64,000 nucleotides of DNA from Pseudomonas sp. DG56-2 (GCF_004803755.1 NZ_CP032311.1:884501-948500); one strand, 5' to 3'. Counted from the first letter of the stretch, positions 54,500 through 64,000 are shown. Translations and numbers: made by a program. The notes: generated by a model not told the origin, from the sequence alone.

Positions 54500-57358
54500 A
54501 TGCTCGAGCTCACTGTGGAGCAGATATCCATGGGCCAGACGGCTGTGGATAAGTCGGCGGCGCTGCAGCTTCTGGCCGAGCACCTGGTCCGTGACGGCCT
54601 GGTTGCCGAGGGCTACTTGGCGGGCCTGCAAGCCCGCGAGGCGCAGGGCTCGACCTTTCTTGGCCAAGGTATTGCGATTCCCCACGGCACCCCGCAAACC
54701 CGCGACCAGGTTTTTACCACGGGTGTGCGCCTGTTGCAGTTTCCCGACGGCGTGGACTGGGGTGATGGCCATCGGGTGTACCTGGCGATCGGTATCGCCG
54801 CCCGCTCCGATGAACACCTGCGTTTGCTGCAACTGCTCACCCGTGCCCTGGGTGAAACCGATCTGGCCGAGGCGTTGCGCCGGGCGAGTTCCGCCGAGGC
54901 CCTGCTGAAGTTGCTGCAAGGCGCCCCGCAGGAACTGGCCCTGGATGCACAAATGATTGGCCTGGGCGTGCCCGCTGAAGACTTTGACGAACTGGTCTGG
55001 CGGGCTGCGCGTTTGTTGCACCGCGCTGAATGTGTGAACGGCAGCTTTGCCGGGGTGTTGCACAAGGTCGAGCCGCTGCCGCTGGGCGAGGGCTTGTGGT
55101 GGCTGCATAGCGAGCAGGCTGTGCGTCAGCCAGGGCTGGCGTTTGTTACGCCACAACAACCACTGCGTTATCGCGACCAGCCGCTGCTGGGGCTGTTTTG
55201 CCTGGCCAGCCTGGGCGCTGCGCATCAGGCGTTGCTTGAGCGTTTATGCTCGCTGTTGATAGAAGGCCGCGGTCAGGAACTGGGCCGTGCCACCAGCAGC
55301 CGTGCAGTGCTGGAAGTGTTGGGGGGCGAGTTGCCAGGCGACTGGCCGAGCGTACGCATTGGCCTTGCCAACGCCCATGGCTTGCACGCGCGTCCGGCCA
55401 AGGTGCTGGCGCAATTGGCCAAGGCCTTTGAGGGCGAGATTCGCCTGCGTGTGCTCGACAGCGGCCAGCCGGCCGTGTCGGCCAAGAGCCTTAGCAAGTT
55501 GCTCAGCCTCGGCGCCCGACGTGGTCAGGTGCTGGAGATTATTGCCGAGCCCAGTGTCGCCGCCGATGCTCTGCCAGCTTTGCAGGCGGCTATCGAGGAA
55601 GGCTTGGGTGAGGAGGTCGAGGCGCTGGCGACGGTGGTTGAAGCCGCGCCGGCGCCACTGGCCGAACCTGAACTGCTCGCCCCTGTGGCGGGTGCGGTGA
55701 TTCAGGGCGTGGCTGCTGCGCCCGGCATCGCCTGTGGCCCGGCGCATATTCAGGTCGTGCGTGAATTCGACTATCCCCTGCGCGGTGAGTCGCTGCCAAT
55801 TGAACGCCAGCGTTTGCAGCAGGCGCTGGCGACGGTCAATGCAGAGATCGAAGCGCTGATTCAGCGCAGCCAGGCCAAGGCCATTGGCGAAATTTTCATC
55901 ACCCACCAGGAAATGCTTGCCGACCCCGAACTCAGCGACGAAGTCGATCAGCGTCTGCGCCAGGGCGAGAGTGCGCCAGCGGCCTGGATGGCCGTGATCG
56001 ACGCTGCAGCGCGTCAACAGGAAGCCTTGCAGGATGCTTTGTTAGCCGAGCGTGCTGCCGACCTGCGCGACATTGGTCGGCGGGTGTTGGCCCAGCTCTG
56101 TGGTGAAGCGGATGCGCCAGTGCCAGAGCAAGCTTATGTGTTGGTGATGGAGGAGGTGGGACCGTCGGATGTTGCCCGTCTCGACCCAACCCGCGTCGCC
56201 GCGATTCTTACCGCGCGTGGTGGGGCCACCGCCCATAGCGCGATTGTCGCCCGTGCGCTCGGCATTCCGGCGGTGGTCGGGGCTGGCGATGCGGTGTTGC
56301 TGATTGCTCCGGGCACCACGTTGTTGCTCGATGGTCAGCGCGGGCGCCTGCAGGTGGCGCCGCCCGCCGATGAGTTGCAGCGCGCCCTGGCTGAACGCGA
56401 ACGCCGCGAGCAGCGCTTGCAACTGGCTCGAGAGCATCGCCTGGAGCCGGCAGTCACCCGCGATGGGCATGCCATCGAAGTGTTCGCCAACATAGGCGAT
56501 AGCAAAGGTATTGATGCCGTGGTTGATCACGGCGCCGAAGGCGTCGGCCTGCTGCGCACCGAACTGATTTTCATGGCCCACCAGCAAGCCCCGGATGAAG
56601 CGGTGCAAGAGGCCGAGTACCGCCGGGTGCTCGATGGGCTGAAGGGACGGCCACTGGTGGTGCGCACCCTGGATGTGGGCGGCGACAAACCGTTGCCGTA
56701 TTGGCCGATTGCCAAGGAAGAGAACCCGTTTCTCGGTGTGCGCGGTATTCGCCTTACCCTGCAACGTCCGCAGGTAATGGAAAGTCAGTTGCGGGCGTTG
56801 TTGCGCGCCGCTGATGATCGTCCGCTGCGCATCATGTTTCCGATGGTCGGCCAGCTTGAAGAGTGGCAACAGGCCAAGGCGATGGTCGATCGCTTGCGCG
56901 AAGAAATCAGCGTCACTGATTTGCAGGTCGGCATCATGATCGAGGTGCCATCGGCGGCGCTGCTGGCGCCAGTGCTGGCCCGCGAGGTGGACTTCTTCAG
57001 CATTGGTACCAACGACCTGACCCAATACACCTTGGCCATCGACCGTGGTCACCCCAGCCTTTCGGCCCAGGCCGATGGCTTGCACCCGGCGGTGTTGCAA
57101 CTGATCGACATCACCGTGCGTGCCGCCCATGCCCATGGCAAGTGGGTGGGCGTGTGCGGTGAGCTGGCGGCGGACCCGCAGGCGGTTGCAGTGTTGTTGG
57201 GGTTGGGTGTCGATGAACTGAGCATTGCTGCGCGCAGCATTGCCGAGGTCAAGGCCCAGGTCCGTGAACTGAATTATGAACACGCCCGGCAGCTTGCCCA
57301 GCAAGCGCTGCTACAGGGCAGTGCCAGCGCCGTACGCGCGTTGGTGGAGAAAAACTGA
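54500..57358 (+). CDS. fruB: PTS fructose multiphosphoryl transfer protein (EIIA-HPr-EI)
   Basis: This 952-residue fusion has an EIIA-Fru domain at about residues 1-145 (active His62 in GIAIPHGTP), a degenerate linker region, HPr at about 285-370 (active His296 in ANAHGLHARPA) and enzyme I from about 405 to the end. The EI active His579 is in RGGATAHSAIVARALGIPAV, with PEP-binding blocks GVGLLRTELIFMAHQQAP and FFSIGTNDLTQYTLAIDRGH. It carries phosphate from PEP to FruA. First gene of fruBKA, with its own AAGGAG site; fruK starts directly after its stop. Confidence 0.95.
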   Translation: MLELTVEQISMGQTAVDKSAALQLLAEHLVRDGLVAEGYLAGLQAREAQGSTFLGQGIAIPHGTPQTRDQVFTTGVRLLQFPDGVDWGDGHRVYLAIGIAARSDEHLRLLQLLTRALGETDLAEALRRASSAEALLKLLQGAPQELALDAQMIGLGVPAEDFDELVWRAARLLHRAECVNGSFAGVLHKVEPLPLGEGLWWLHSEQAVRQPGLAFVTPQQPLRYRDQPLLGLFCLASLGAAHQALLERLCSLLIEGRGQELGRATSSRAVLEVLGGELPGDWPSVRIGLANAHGLHARPAKVLAQLAKAFEGEIRLRVLDSGQPAVSAKSLSKLLSLGARRGQVLEIIAEPSVAADALPALQAAIEEGLGEEVEALATVVEAAPAPLAEPELLAPVAGAVIQGVAAAPGIACGPAHIQVVREFDYPLRGESLPIERQRLQQALATVNAEIEALIQRSQAKAIGEIFITHQEMLADPELSDEVDQRLRQGESAPAAWMAVIDAAARQQEALQDALLAERAADLRDIGRRVLAQLCGEADAPVPEQAYVLVMEEVGPSDVARLDPTRVAAILTARGGATAHSAIVARALGIPAVVGAGDAVLLIAPGTTLLLDGQRGRLQVAPPADELQRALAERERREQRLQLAREHRLEPAVTRDGHAIEVFANIGDSKGIDAVVDHGAEGVGLLRTELIFMAHQQAPDEAVQEAEYRRVLDGLKGRPLVVRTLDVGGDKPLPYWPIAKEENPFLGVRGIRLTLQRPQVMESQLRALLRAADDRPLRIMFPMVGQLEEWQQAKAMVDRLREEISVTDLQVGIMIEVPSAALLAPVLAREVDFFSIGTNDLTQYTLAIDRGHPSLSAQADGLHPAVLQLIDITVRAAHAHGKWVGVCGELAADPQAVAVLLGLGVDELSIAARSIAEVKAQVRELNYEHARQLAQQALLQGSASAVRALVEKN

Positions 57359-58309
57359 ATGGCCAAGATACTCACCCTTACCCTCAACCCGGCGCTGGAT
57401 CTCACGGTTAGCCTGGAGACTCTGCACAGTGGTGTGGTCAACCGCAGCCAGGCCCAGCACAGCCATGCGGCGGGCAAGGGCCTGAATGTTGCGCAGGTGC
57501 TGGCGGACCTTGGCCACAGCGTTACCGTCGGCGGCTTTCTGGGGGCCGATAATCTTCAGCCTTTTGAAAGCCTGATCGCCCGGCGTGGCTTTGCCGACTG
57601 CTTTGTCCGCGTACCGGGGGAAACCCGGTGCAACATCAAGCTGGTCGAAGCCGACGGTCGTGTCACCGATATCAACGGTCCGGGACCGCAGGTGGATGCC
57701 CACGCCTGTGAGCAATTGCTGAGCAAGCTCAGCCACATTGCGCCCGGTCACGACGCCGTGGTGGTCGCAGGCAGTCTGCCGCGTGGGCTCAGCCCGCAGT
57801 GGCTGCAGCAACTGCTCGCGCAGCTCAAGGCCATGGGCCTGAAGGTGGCGTTGGACAGCAGCGGTGAAGCCCTGCGAGAAGGGCTGAAAAGTGCGCCCTG
57901 GCTGGTCAAGCCCAATACCGATGAGTTGGGTGAAGTGCTGGGCAGCAGCGTGCACTCTTTTGCCGAGCAACACGCAGCGGCCGGCCAACTGCTTGCCCAG
58001 GGTGTGGAGCATGTTGTGGTTTCCCAGGGGGAGCATGGGGTCAACTGGTTCCAGGCAGGCGGGGCGCTTACCGCGGTGCCGCCAACGGTCAAGGTGGCCA
58101 GCACGGTCGGTGCCGGTGATTCACTGTTGGCGGGCATGGTTCATGGCTTGCTCAGCGCAACCACTGGCGAACACACCTTGCGCCTGGCCACTGCGATTGC
58201 CGCCCAGGCGGTAACCCAAATCGGTTTTGGCATCAACGACCGCGCGCAGCTGGCGCAGTTGGAGTGCGACGTGCGTGTGGGCCAGCCACAACAAGAGGGT
58301 TGCAGATGA
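57359..58309 (+). CDS. fruK: 1-phosphofructokinase
   Basis: This 316-residue PfkB-family kinase has N-terminal TLNPALDLTVSLETLHSGVV, central KGLNVAQVLADLGHSVTVGG and the C-terminal signature VASTVGAGDSLLAGMVHGLL with the catalytic Asp. It converts fructose-1-phosphate made by FruA to fructose-1,6-bisphosphate in the cytoplasm, which also removes the Cra inducer. The start codon follows the fruB stop with no gap, and the stop overlaps fruA (ATGA at 58306-58309). Confidence 0.95.
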   Translation: MAKILTLTLNPALDLTVSLETLHSGVVNRSQAQHSHAAGKGLNVAQVLADLGHSVTVGGFLGADNLQPFESLIARRGFADCFVRVPGETRCNIKLVEADGRVTDINGPGPQVDAHACEQLLSKLSHIAPGHDAVVVAGSLPRGLSPQWLQQLLAQLKAMGLKVALDSSGEALREGLKSAPWLVKPNTDELGEVLGSSVHSFAEQHAAAGQLLAQGVEHVVVSQGEHGVNWFQAGGALTAVPPTVKVASTVGAGDSLLAGMVHGLLSATTGEHTLRLATAIAAQAVTQIGFGINDRAQLAQLECDVRVGQPQQEGCR

Positions 58310-60042
58310 ACATTGCCATCGTCACCGCTTGCCCAAACGGCCAGGTTTCCAGTGTGCTCAGTGCGCGTTTGCTGGCAGCCGCTGCCCAGCGTTTGGGCTG
58401 GAGCACCAGTGTTGAAGTGCATGACCCACAGAATCCGCAGCAGCAATTGTCTGCAGCGGTGATTGCTGCTGCAGACTGGGTGCTGGTGGTCAACAGTGGC
58501 CCGTTGGATTTGCAACGCTTTGCCGGAAAGCGCTTGTTCCAAAGCACCCCGGCCCAGGCGCTCAGCGATGTTCAGCACTTTTTGCGCCAGGCGGCGGAGC
58601 AGGCAGATGTTTACCAGCCGCTTGCCGATGCCCCGCCCGAGGCTGGCGAACGCAGCGCAAAAATTGTCGCCATCACCGCCTGCCCAACCGGCGTGGCCCA
58701 CACCTTCATGGCGGCTGAAGCCTTGCAACAGGCGGCGCAGCAACTGGGTTACCAACTGACGGTGGAAACTCAGGGCTCGGTCGGTGCGCGCAACCCATTG
58801 CCGCTTGCTGCCATTGCCGAAGCAGATGTGGTGTTGTTGGCCGCAGACATCGAGGTGCCTACCGAACGTTTTGCCGGTAAGCGTATTTATCGCTGTGGCA
58901 CCGGCGTGGCCTTGAAGCAGGCCCAGGCCACGCTGAACAAAGCCCTGGCCGAAGGCCGCGAGGAGTCGGCGGCGCAAGGCGCCAATAGTGCCGCTGCACG
59001 CAGCGAAAAAACCGGGGTGTACAAGCATCTGCTCACCGGGGTTTCGTTCATGTTGCCGATGGTGGTGGCGGGCGGTTTGTTGATCGCCTTGTCCTTCGTG
59101 TTCGGCATCGAGGCCTTTAAAGAGCCCGGCACCTTGCCCGCTGCGTTGATGCAGATCGGCGGTGAGGCGGCGTTCAAACTCATGGTGCCGTTGCTGGCAG
59201 GCTATATCGCCTACTCGATTGCCGACCGTCCGGGACTGGCGCCGGGAATGATCGGTGGGTTGCTGGCAAGCACCCTGGGTGCCGGCTTTATCGGCGGCAT
59301 CGTCGCAGGCTTTCTGGCTGGTTACAGCGCCAAGGCCATCAGCCGCTGGGTGCGTTTACCCACCAGCCTGGATGCGCTCAAACCGATTTTGATCATTCCC
59401 TTGCTGGCCAGTCTGTTCACCGGTCTTGTGATGATCTATGTGGTTGGCAAACCGGTGGCGGGCATGCTCGAAGGCCTTACGCACTTTCTCGACAGCATGG
59501 GCACCACTAATGCCATCCTGCTCGGCGTGCTGTTGGGCGGGATGATGTGCGTCGATCTGGGTGGCCCGATCAATAAGGCAGCATATGCATTTTCGGTCGG
59601 CCTGCTGGCCTCGCAGAGCTATGCACCGATGGCGGCAACCATGGCCGCTGGCATGGTGCCGCCAATCGGCCTGGGCATTGCCAGTTTCATTGCCCGACGC
59701 AAGTTCGCCCAGAGCGAGCGCGAAGCGGGCAAGGCGGCTTTTGTATTGGGCTTGTGCTTCATCTCGGAAGGGGCGATTCCCTTTGCCGCTAAAGATCCGC
59801 TGCGGGTGATTCCAGCCAGTATTGCCGGGGGAGCATTGACCGGCGCGTTGTCGATGTACTTCGGCTGCAAACTGATGGCGCCGCATGGCGGGTTGTTCGT
59901 CATGCTCATCCCTAATGCCATCAACCATGCCTTGCTGTACTTGCTGGCAATTGTGGCGGGCAGTCTGCTCACGGCGGTGGTCTATGCCGTGCTCAAACGA
60001 AGCGAAGGGGTGGAATTGGCCGTGCAACCGGTCAAGGTCTAG
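58306..60042 (+). CDS. fruA: PTS fructose transporter EIIBC
   Basis: This 578-residue protein is read from ATG 58306 (a longer frame to 58264 lies inside fruK). Residues 1-100 are a degenerate EIIB' (VTACPNGQVSS, Cys9) and 115-215 the active EIIB (VAITACPTGVAHTFMAAEAL, Cys126). EIIC from about 250 to 565 has eight or more helices (TGVSFMLPMVVAGGLLIALS; GGPINKAAYAFSVGLLAS; FISEGAIPFAAKDPLR). It imports fructose as fructose-1-phosphate. The stop TAG overlaps the stop of the convergent DUF3820 gene in CTAG. Confidence 0.95.
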   Translation: MNIAIVTACPNGQVSSVLSARLLAAAAQRLGWSTSVEVHDPQNPQQQLSAAVIAAADWVLVVNSGPLDLQRFAGKRLFQSTPAQALSDVQHFLRQAAEQADVYQPLADAPPEAGERSAKIVAITACPTGVAHTFMAAEALQQAAQQLGYQLTVETQGSVGARNPLPLAAIAEADVVLLAADIEVPTERFAGKRIYRCGTGVALKQAQATLNKALAEGREESAAQGANSAAARSEKTGVYKHLLTGVSFMLPMVVAGGLLIALSFVFGIEAFKEPGTLPAALMQIGGEAAFKLMVPLLAGYIAYSIADRPGLAPGMIGGLLASTLGAGFIGGIVAGFLAGYSAKAISRWVRLPTSLDALKPILIIPLLASLFTGLVMIYVVGKPVAGMLEGLTHFLDSMGTTNAILLGVLLGGMMCVDLGGPINKAAYAFSVGLLASQSYAPMAATMAAGMVPPIGLGIASFIARRKFAQSEREAGKAAFVLGLCFISEGAIPFAAKDPLRVIPASIAGGALTGALSMYFGCKLMAPHGGLFVMLIPNAINHALLYLLAIVAGSLLTAVVYAVLKRSEGVELAVQPVKV

Positions 60043-60260
60043 GTTCGCTGGGCGCGGCGCAGGGGCACCAGCAGATCGCCCAGACCGTTGTGGTCGATCT
60101 CGTGCATCAGCGCCAGAAGCCCGCCAAGCTCGCCATTGGGAAAACCCTGGCGCGCGAACCAGGCCAGGTAATGGCCGGGGAGGTCGGCGATCAGCCGGCC
60201 TTTATATTTGCCGAACGGCATTTCGCGGGTAACCAGCAGTTTGAGCGTTTCAGGATTCAT
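60039..60260 (-). CDS. DUF3820-family protein
   Basis: This 73-residue protein is read from MNPETLKLLVTREMPFGKYK. The conserved body is MPFGKYKGRLIADLPGHYLA, then WFARQGFPNGELGGLLALMH, the pattern of DUF3820, also annotated as a quorum-sensing-regulated virulence factor in Pseudomonas. No catalytic site is known. Convergent with fruA, sharing the four-base CTAG for both stops. An in-frame start at 60302 adds residues without similarity. Confidence 0.8.
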   Translation of the reverse strand: MNPETLKLLVTREMPFGKYKGRLIADLPGHYLAWFARQGFPNGELGGLLALMHEIDHNGLGDLLVPLRRAQRT

Positions 60261-60462
60261 GCCATGGAGTTCTGCAAAGGGATGGCCCGAACATACATGC
60301 AATCTGCATGAAGGCCAAAGCCCAGTTCATGCAGAACGCTTGGGTTCTGATAGTTCAATTAATCATAAGCCTTTGATAAACATAGATTTATTTTTGTTAT
60401 CAAGACTGGCACGAACACTGCTCTATCTCTATGCATCTTCCCTCATGCAAAGGAGCAGTGTC

Positions 60463-60939
60463 ATGACCGATACCAATAAAGATGTTATCTCGGTGCTCAA
60501 CGAACTGATCGAGTACAGCAAAGATGGTGAGAAAGGCTTCAAAACCTCCGCTGAGGATGTGAAGAATCCTGAGCTCAAAACTTACTTCCTGCAGCGCGCT
60601 GGGGAATGCGCTAGTGCCGCTTCCGAGTTGCAGCATCAGGTGCGCGCCTTGGATGGCGATCCGGAAACCTCTACCAGCGTGAGTGGTGACCTGCACCGTA
60701 CTTGGGTAAACATCAAGTCGGCGCTAACCGGTAAGGACGAAGAAGCAGTGCTCAACGAAGTCGAGCGCGGCGAGGACCATGCCCTTAAAGCCTACAAGGA
60801 TGCGCTGGAAAAACTCGGCAAGTTGCATATGGTGCCTGGCAATGAAGTCTATGCGATGGTCGAGCGCCAGTATCACGGTGTGCAGCGTAACCATGATCAG
60901 GTGAAGGCGCTGCGCGACCGAGCTCGGGCGCAGTCTTAA
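60463..60939 (+). CDS. PA2169-family four-helix protein (DUF2383)
   Basis: This 158-residue protein has an excellent ribosome site (AAGGAG at 60450-60455). The sequence LNELIEYSKDGEKGFKTSAE, DVKNPELKTYFLQRAGECAS and ERGEDHALKAYKDALEKLGK fits the DUF2383/PA2169 four-helix bundle, ferritin-like in shape. It is often stress-induced in pseudomonads; function not established. Single gene, convergent with the diguanylate cyclase, overlapping its 3' end by four bases. Confidence 0.85.
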   Translation: MTDTNKDVISVLNELIEYSKDGEKGFKTSAEDVKNPELKTYFLQRAGECASAASELQHQVRALDGDPETSTSVSGDLHRTWVNIKSALTGKDEEAVLNEVERGEDHALKAYKDALEKLGKLHMVPGNEVYAMVERQYHGVQRNHDQVKALRDRARAQS

Positions 60940-62435
60940 TCTGCGGTTTCAACGCGATTGCGACCGTTGCGTTTAGCACAATAAAGCGCATCGTCCGCAC
61001 TGCCCAGTAAGGTCGCCAGATCTTGCTGGGCGCCTGGCGTGTAGCAGCCAATACCGATGCTCACCGTCACCGGTTGGGTGTCTTCGGCAAACATCGGCAA
61101 TGCCTCGACGCTGCGGCGTATGCGCTCTGCGAGTACCTGCGCGCCTTGGCGCTCGGTTTCCGGTAACACCACCAGAAACTCCTCACCACCGTAGCGGGCT
61201 GCCAGATCTGCCGGACGGCGAATGCTGCGGGCAATCGCATCGGCAACCTTGCGCAGGGCTTCATCCCCGCCTTGGTGACCATGACGTTCGTTGAATGCCT
61301 TGAAGTGGTCTACATCGACCATCAACACCGCCAATGGCCGGTGGTTGCGCTGGGCGCGCGCCCATTCGCGGCGCAATACCTGATCGAGCTGACGCCGGTT
61401 GGCAAGGCCGGTGAGACTGTCGGTGGCTGCCAACTCCGCCAGGTCCTGCTCGGCACTTTGACGTCGACGCAATTCGCGGCCCAGCAGCAAGGTCAGCCAA
61501 AGAATGCCGATGCACAGCACCCCGGTGGCAACACCGACCAGTATCACCGTGCGTCGCCACGACTCGAAAACCTCATTGCTGGAACGCGCCACCACCACGA
61601 TCAGTGGCAGGTCGGCCACCCGTGCAAAGGTGTAGAGCCTGGATTGGCCGGTGCGTGCGGAGAAGCTGGTAAAGCTGCCGCTGCCGTCGGCGCGCAGGCG
61701 CTGAAAATTCGGGCGGTCGGAGAAGTTGATGCCAACAAGCGTGTCTTCGGCGACTTTTGATTGGCGGGCCAGCAGCACGCCGTCGGTGTTCATCAAGCTG
61801 ATGCTGCTTTCATTGCCGATGTCCAGGCGCCGGAACAGCTCGGTGAAGTACGACAGGCGCAAGGCTCCGGCGGCAATGCCGGCAAACTCCCCGTTGGCGC
61901 CGTCAATGCGACGGCTGAAGCTGATGCACCAGTCCGGATTGCCCAGGCGTGCCTTGAACGGTGGGCTGATAATCAGTCCCAGGTCTGCATTCTGACGATG
62001 GGCCTGGAACACTTTGCTGTCAGCGAAATTGGCTTGGCGTGGTATCACGCTGGCGGAATCGGCCGTCACATCACCCTGGGCGTCGAGCCAGAGAATGTCG
62101 CCCCGTGCCGAGTTGGTAAAGGCCTGGTTGAAGTACACCTGTTGGCGCATGTCGGCCGACAAGGCGCGTAGCTGCGGCTGCTTCACTGCCCAGATCAAGC
62201 TGCGCAGCGACAGGTCGTAGAGTTCGACATTGCGCACGATGTCGCTTTCGATCAGTTGGACGATGTTGCTTGCCGAGCGCGCGGCGCTTTGCTCGATGTT
62301 GCTGCGTTCGCGCATCACCAGGTAGCTGACAATGCTCACTATGGCGAGCACCGCCAAACAACTGCCCAGATTCAGGATCAGCTCCGGATGAGACTTGTAC
62401 AGAACAGATCGCTTGGATCGAGAGGGCAAAGTCAT
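60936..62435 (-). CDS. Membrane diguanylate cyclase with Cache sensor
   Basis: This 499-residue protein has a membrane helix at about 20-43, a periplasmic dCache-type sensor (LYDLSLRSLIWAVKQPQLRA; GDILWLDAQGDVTADSASVI; DWCISFSRRIDGANGEFAGI), a second helix at about 290-315, and a C-terminal GGDEF domain (DSLTGLANRRQLDQVLRREW; RYGGEEFLVVLPETE). The active site is GGEEF and an RxxD inhibitory site (RPAD) lies five residues before it. It makes cyclic di-GMP in response to an external ligand. The intact motif supports activity. Single gene, downstream of an oprD-like gene. Confidence 0.9.
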   Translation of the reverse strand: MTLPSRSKRSVLYKSHPELILNLGSCLAVLAIVSIVSYLVMRERSNIEQSAARSASNIVQLIESDIVRNVELYDLSLRSLIWAVKQPQLRALSADMRQQVYFNQAFTNSARGDILWLDAQGDVTADSASVIPRQANFADSKVFQAHRQNADLGLIISPPFKARLGNPDWCISFSRRIDGANGEFAGIAAGALRLSYFTELFRRLDIGNESSISLMNTDGVLLARQSKVAEDTLVGINFSDRPNFQRLRADGSGSFTSFSARTGQSRLYTFARVADLPLIVVVARSSNEVFESWRRTVILVGVATGVLCIGILWLTLLLGRELRRRQSAEQDLAELAATDSLTGLANRRQLDQVLRREWARAQRNHRPLAVLMVDVDHFKAFNERHGHQGGDEALRKVADAIARSIRRPADLAARYGGEEFLVVLPETERQGAQVLAERIRRSVEALPMFAEDTQPVTVSIGIGCYTPGAQQDLATLLGSADDALYCAKRNGRNRVETAD

Positions 62436-62535
62436 TGATGCAGCAGCCGAAGACCTTCAAAAGTGTCGCGGCGTGATTACGCGGCGGCAATATTCTAGGG
62501 TGCCGCGGATTGTCGGACAAGCGCTTTGCTCGGCA

Positions 62536-62575
62536 GCCCGCGCTAGAGCTGGCTAGAGCCAGCTCTAGCGCGGGC
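62536..62575. terminator. Perfect 18-base hairpin between porin and diguanylate cyclase genes
   Basis: GCCCGCGCTAGAGCTGGC at 62536-62553 pairs exactly with 62558-62575 around TAGA. It begins six bases after the porin stop on the minus strand and is followed by no T-run. It can serve as a terminator or 3' stabiliser for the porin mRNA. Confidence 0.7.
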
Positions 62576-62581
62576 AACGTA

Positions 62582-63916
62582 TCAGAATACGTTCAGCGGG
62601 TAGTCGATGATTACCCGGTATTCGTCGACGTCATTGTCAATCTGCGAATAGCCCTGGCTGCCACGATGGCTGGCCCAGCGCAGCAGCACCGAAAGGTCCT
62701 TGAGGTTGCCTTGCTGGAAAACGTACTGCAAGTCGAAGTCCCGCTCCCAGTGCTGGGCGTTTTGACCTTCGGCGTTGTACCAGTGTTCGCCATAGCCGAC
62801 GCTGTTCGGGTCAACCTTGGTCAGGTCCAACTCACCGCGTGAATAGGAGACGACCGAAGTCAGCCCGGGAATGCCCTGGCCGGCGAAGTCATAGGCATAC
62901 TTGAGCTTCCACGAGCGCTCGTTGGGGCCGTTGAAGTCCGAGTACATTTGCGAGTTGTCGAGGAACACGCTGTCGCCCTGGTTGATGTAGTCGAACGGGG
63001 TGTTGCCGTTGACCCGTTGGTACACCGCAGTAAGGCTGTTGTAGCCGATGTTCACGGTGAAGTGCAGGCTGTAGGTGTTGTTGTCGATGTTGCCAAGCAG
63101 CGCCTGGCCGGTGTCCTGGGTGTGATAGAAGTGCAGGCCAGGGTTGAGGCTCAGCAGGTCATTCACTTCATAGGTGTAGTCGAGGTCGAAGTAGTACTGG
63201 TTCCAGATATCCTTGAGCTCGGAGGCGTACAGGCTCGATGTCAGGTTCGGTACACCGCTCCAGGCCATCCCGGCCCAGTTCAGGTGACGGCTTTCGCGAT
63301 CATCCGGCAAGGCCCCGTAGAAGGTGTCGATGCGCCGGTGGCCACTCTGGTTGTACGGCTTGGTGAAACTGGCCTGGCCGGCTTCGAGCATCAGCCCTTT
63401 GAAGCTGTTGTTGGTCAGGCTTACACCACGGAAGGTCTGCGGCAGCATGCGCGACTCGCCACCGGCAATTACCGGGTTGGTCAAGAATAAGTCGCCGGCT
63501 TTGAGCTCGGTATCGAACGCCTTGAGTTTTAGCGCTGCCCCAGCGGTCGAAAACGCATCAGGGGCTTTTCCCGGCTCGTTATCGCCCTGGGTATTGATCG
63601 GCAGAATGCTGCTGCCGGAGGTGCCGGCGCCGCCGTCGAGTTTCAGGCCGAGCATGGCGTGGGCATCAAGGCCGAATCCGACCGTGCCCTGGGTGTAGCC
63701 CGACTCGAACTTGCCGATAAAACCTTGTCCCCATTCCCGGTTGTCACGCACGCCGCGGTTCAGTTGGTTGCGGTTCAGGTAGTAATTGCGTGAATGCACG
63801 TTAAGGCTGGACCCTTCGACAAAACCTTCGGCTTTTTCCTCATCGGCCTGGGCGTTGAAAGGGATCGTTGCAGCCAGTGCAACGAAGAGGGGTGTGAAGC
63901 GTAAAGCAGTGTTCAC
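62582..63916 (-). CDS. OprD-family outer-membrane porin
   Basis: This 444-residue protein is read from GTG 63916, with AAGGAG eight bases before. A signal peptide ends near NAQADE. The mature chain has the OprD pattern: [62 protein letters not shown] and a barrel ending [14 protein letters not shown] with the terminal Phe. OprD-family porins take up amino acids, peptides or aromatic acids; the substrate is not shown. It is transcribed towards the diguanylate cyclase gene with a strong hairpin between them. Confidence 0.9.
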   Translation of the reverse strand: MNTALRFTPLFVALAATIPFNAQADEEKAEGFVEGSSLNVHSRNYYLNRNQLNRGVRDNREWGQGFIGKFESGYTQGTVGFGLDAHAMLGLKLDGGAGTSGSSILPINTQGDNEPGKAPDAFSTAGAALKLKAFDTELKAGDLFLTNPVIAGGESRMLPQTFRGVSLTNNSFKGLMLEAGQASFTKPYNQSGHRRIDTFYGALPDDRESRHLNWAGMAWSGVPNLTSSLYASELKDIWNQYYFDLDYTYEVNDLLSLNPGLHFYHTQDTGQALLGNIDNNTYSLHFTVNIGYNSLTAVYQRVNGNTPFDYINQGDSVFLDNSQMYSDFNGPNERSWKLKYAYDFAGQGIPGLTSVVSYSRGELDLTKVDPNSVGYGEHWYNAEGQNAQHWERDFDLQYVFQQGNLKDLSVLLRWASHRGSQGYSQIDNDVDEYRVIIDYPLNVF

Positions 63917-64000
63917 CGGGTGGACTCCTTGAGGTGACGGTAAGGCAATTTTTTATTGTGCGAATCGTGATCTTGTTATGAACAAACGCACCCGCGGACT

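Noticed and set aside
56042..57304. 420-codon open frame antisense to fruB
   Set aside because: Same cause; it covers the conserved enzyme I region and has histidine- and glutamine-rich filler composition.

Overview
The window is bacterial chromosome from a fluorescent Pseudomonas, most likely the P. putida group. The evidence is the fruR/fruBKA locus with a Cra box of the P. putida type, an OprD-family porin, Pseudomonas-restricted small proteins (DUF3077 and DUF6124-like), a PA2169-family protein and uniformly GC-rich core genes. No rRNA, tRNA or CRISPR array was seen.

Region 1 (1-14.9 kb) is the right end of a podovirus-like prophage. It holds a tail protein, a T7 gp13-like protein and four further internal-virion or ejection proteins, all tightly overlapping. 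A regulatory block follows: a small membrane protein, two divergent Arc/Mnt-type repressors around a shared operator/promoter, a P22-type antirepressor, a KilA-N protein and a small membrane protein. The last gene is a tail fibre with a T7-fibre-like N-terminus and an SGNH esterase domain. Ejection genes, then arc/mnt/ant, then receptor-binding protein is the layout of the P22 immI region.

Region 2 (15-34 kb) is a decayed integration hotspot. At least six tyrosine-recombinase genes or fragments lie here, with one complete IS3-family element, an IS1182-family element with a frameshifted transposase and an IS5-family stub. Between them sit probable anti-phage or accessory genes: a GNAT, an ABC-type ATPase plus PIN pair, a membrane-anchored coiled-coil protein, an HNH plus HEPN pair, a DUF559 nuclease, a 480-residue PIN protein and a putative AbiC-type abortive-infection protein. 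The last two look AT-rich next to the core genes.

Region 3 (34-46 kb) holds an MFS exporter, a LysR regulator and a TetR/TauD-dioxygenase/class II aldolase cluster lying between two near-identical 660-bp direct repeats, each with a copy of the same 75-residue protein. A FecI/FecR/TonB-receptor iron-uptake set behind a candidate Fur box and a transglycosylase-like lipoprotein follow.

Region 4 (45.8-64 kb) holds an operon for uptake and oxidation of an amine or amino acid (FAD oxidoreductase, cupin, permease, PucR regulator), a hipA-hipB toxin-antitoxin pair, tatD, and the fructose PTS locus (fruR divergent from fruB-fruK-fruA). It ends with a DUF3820 protein, a PA2169-family protein, a Cache-GGDEF diguanylate cyclase and an OprD-family porin.
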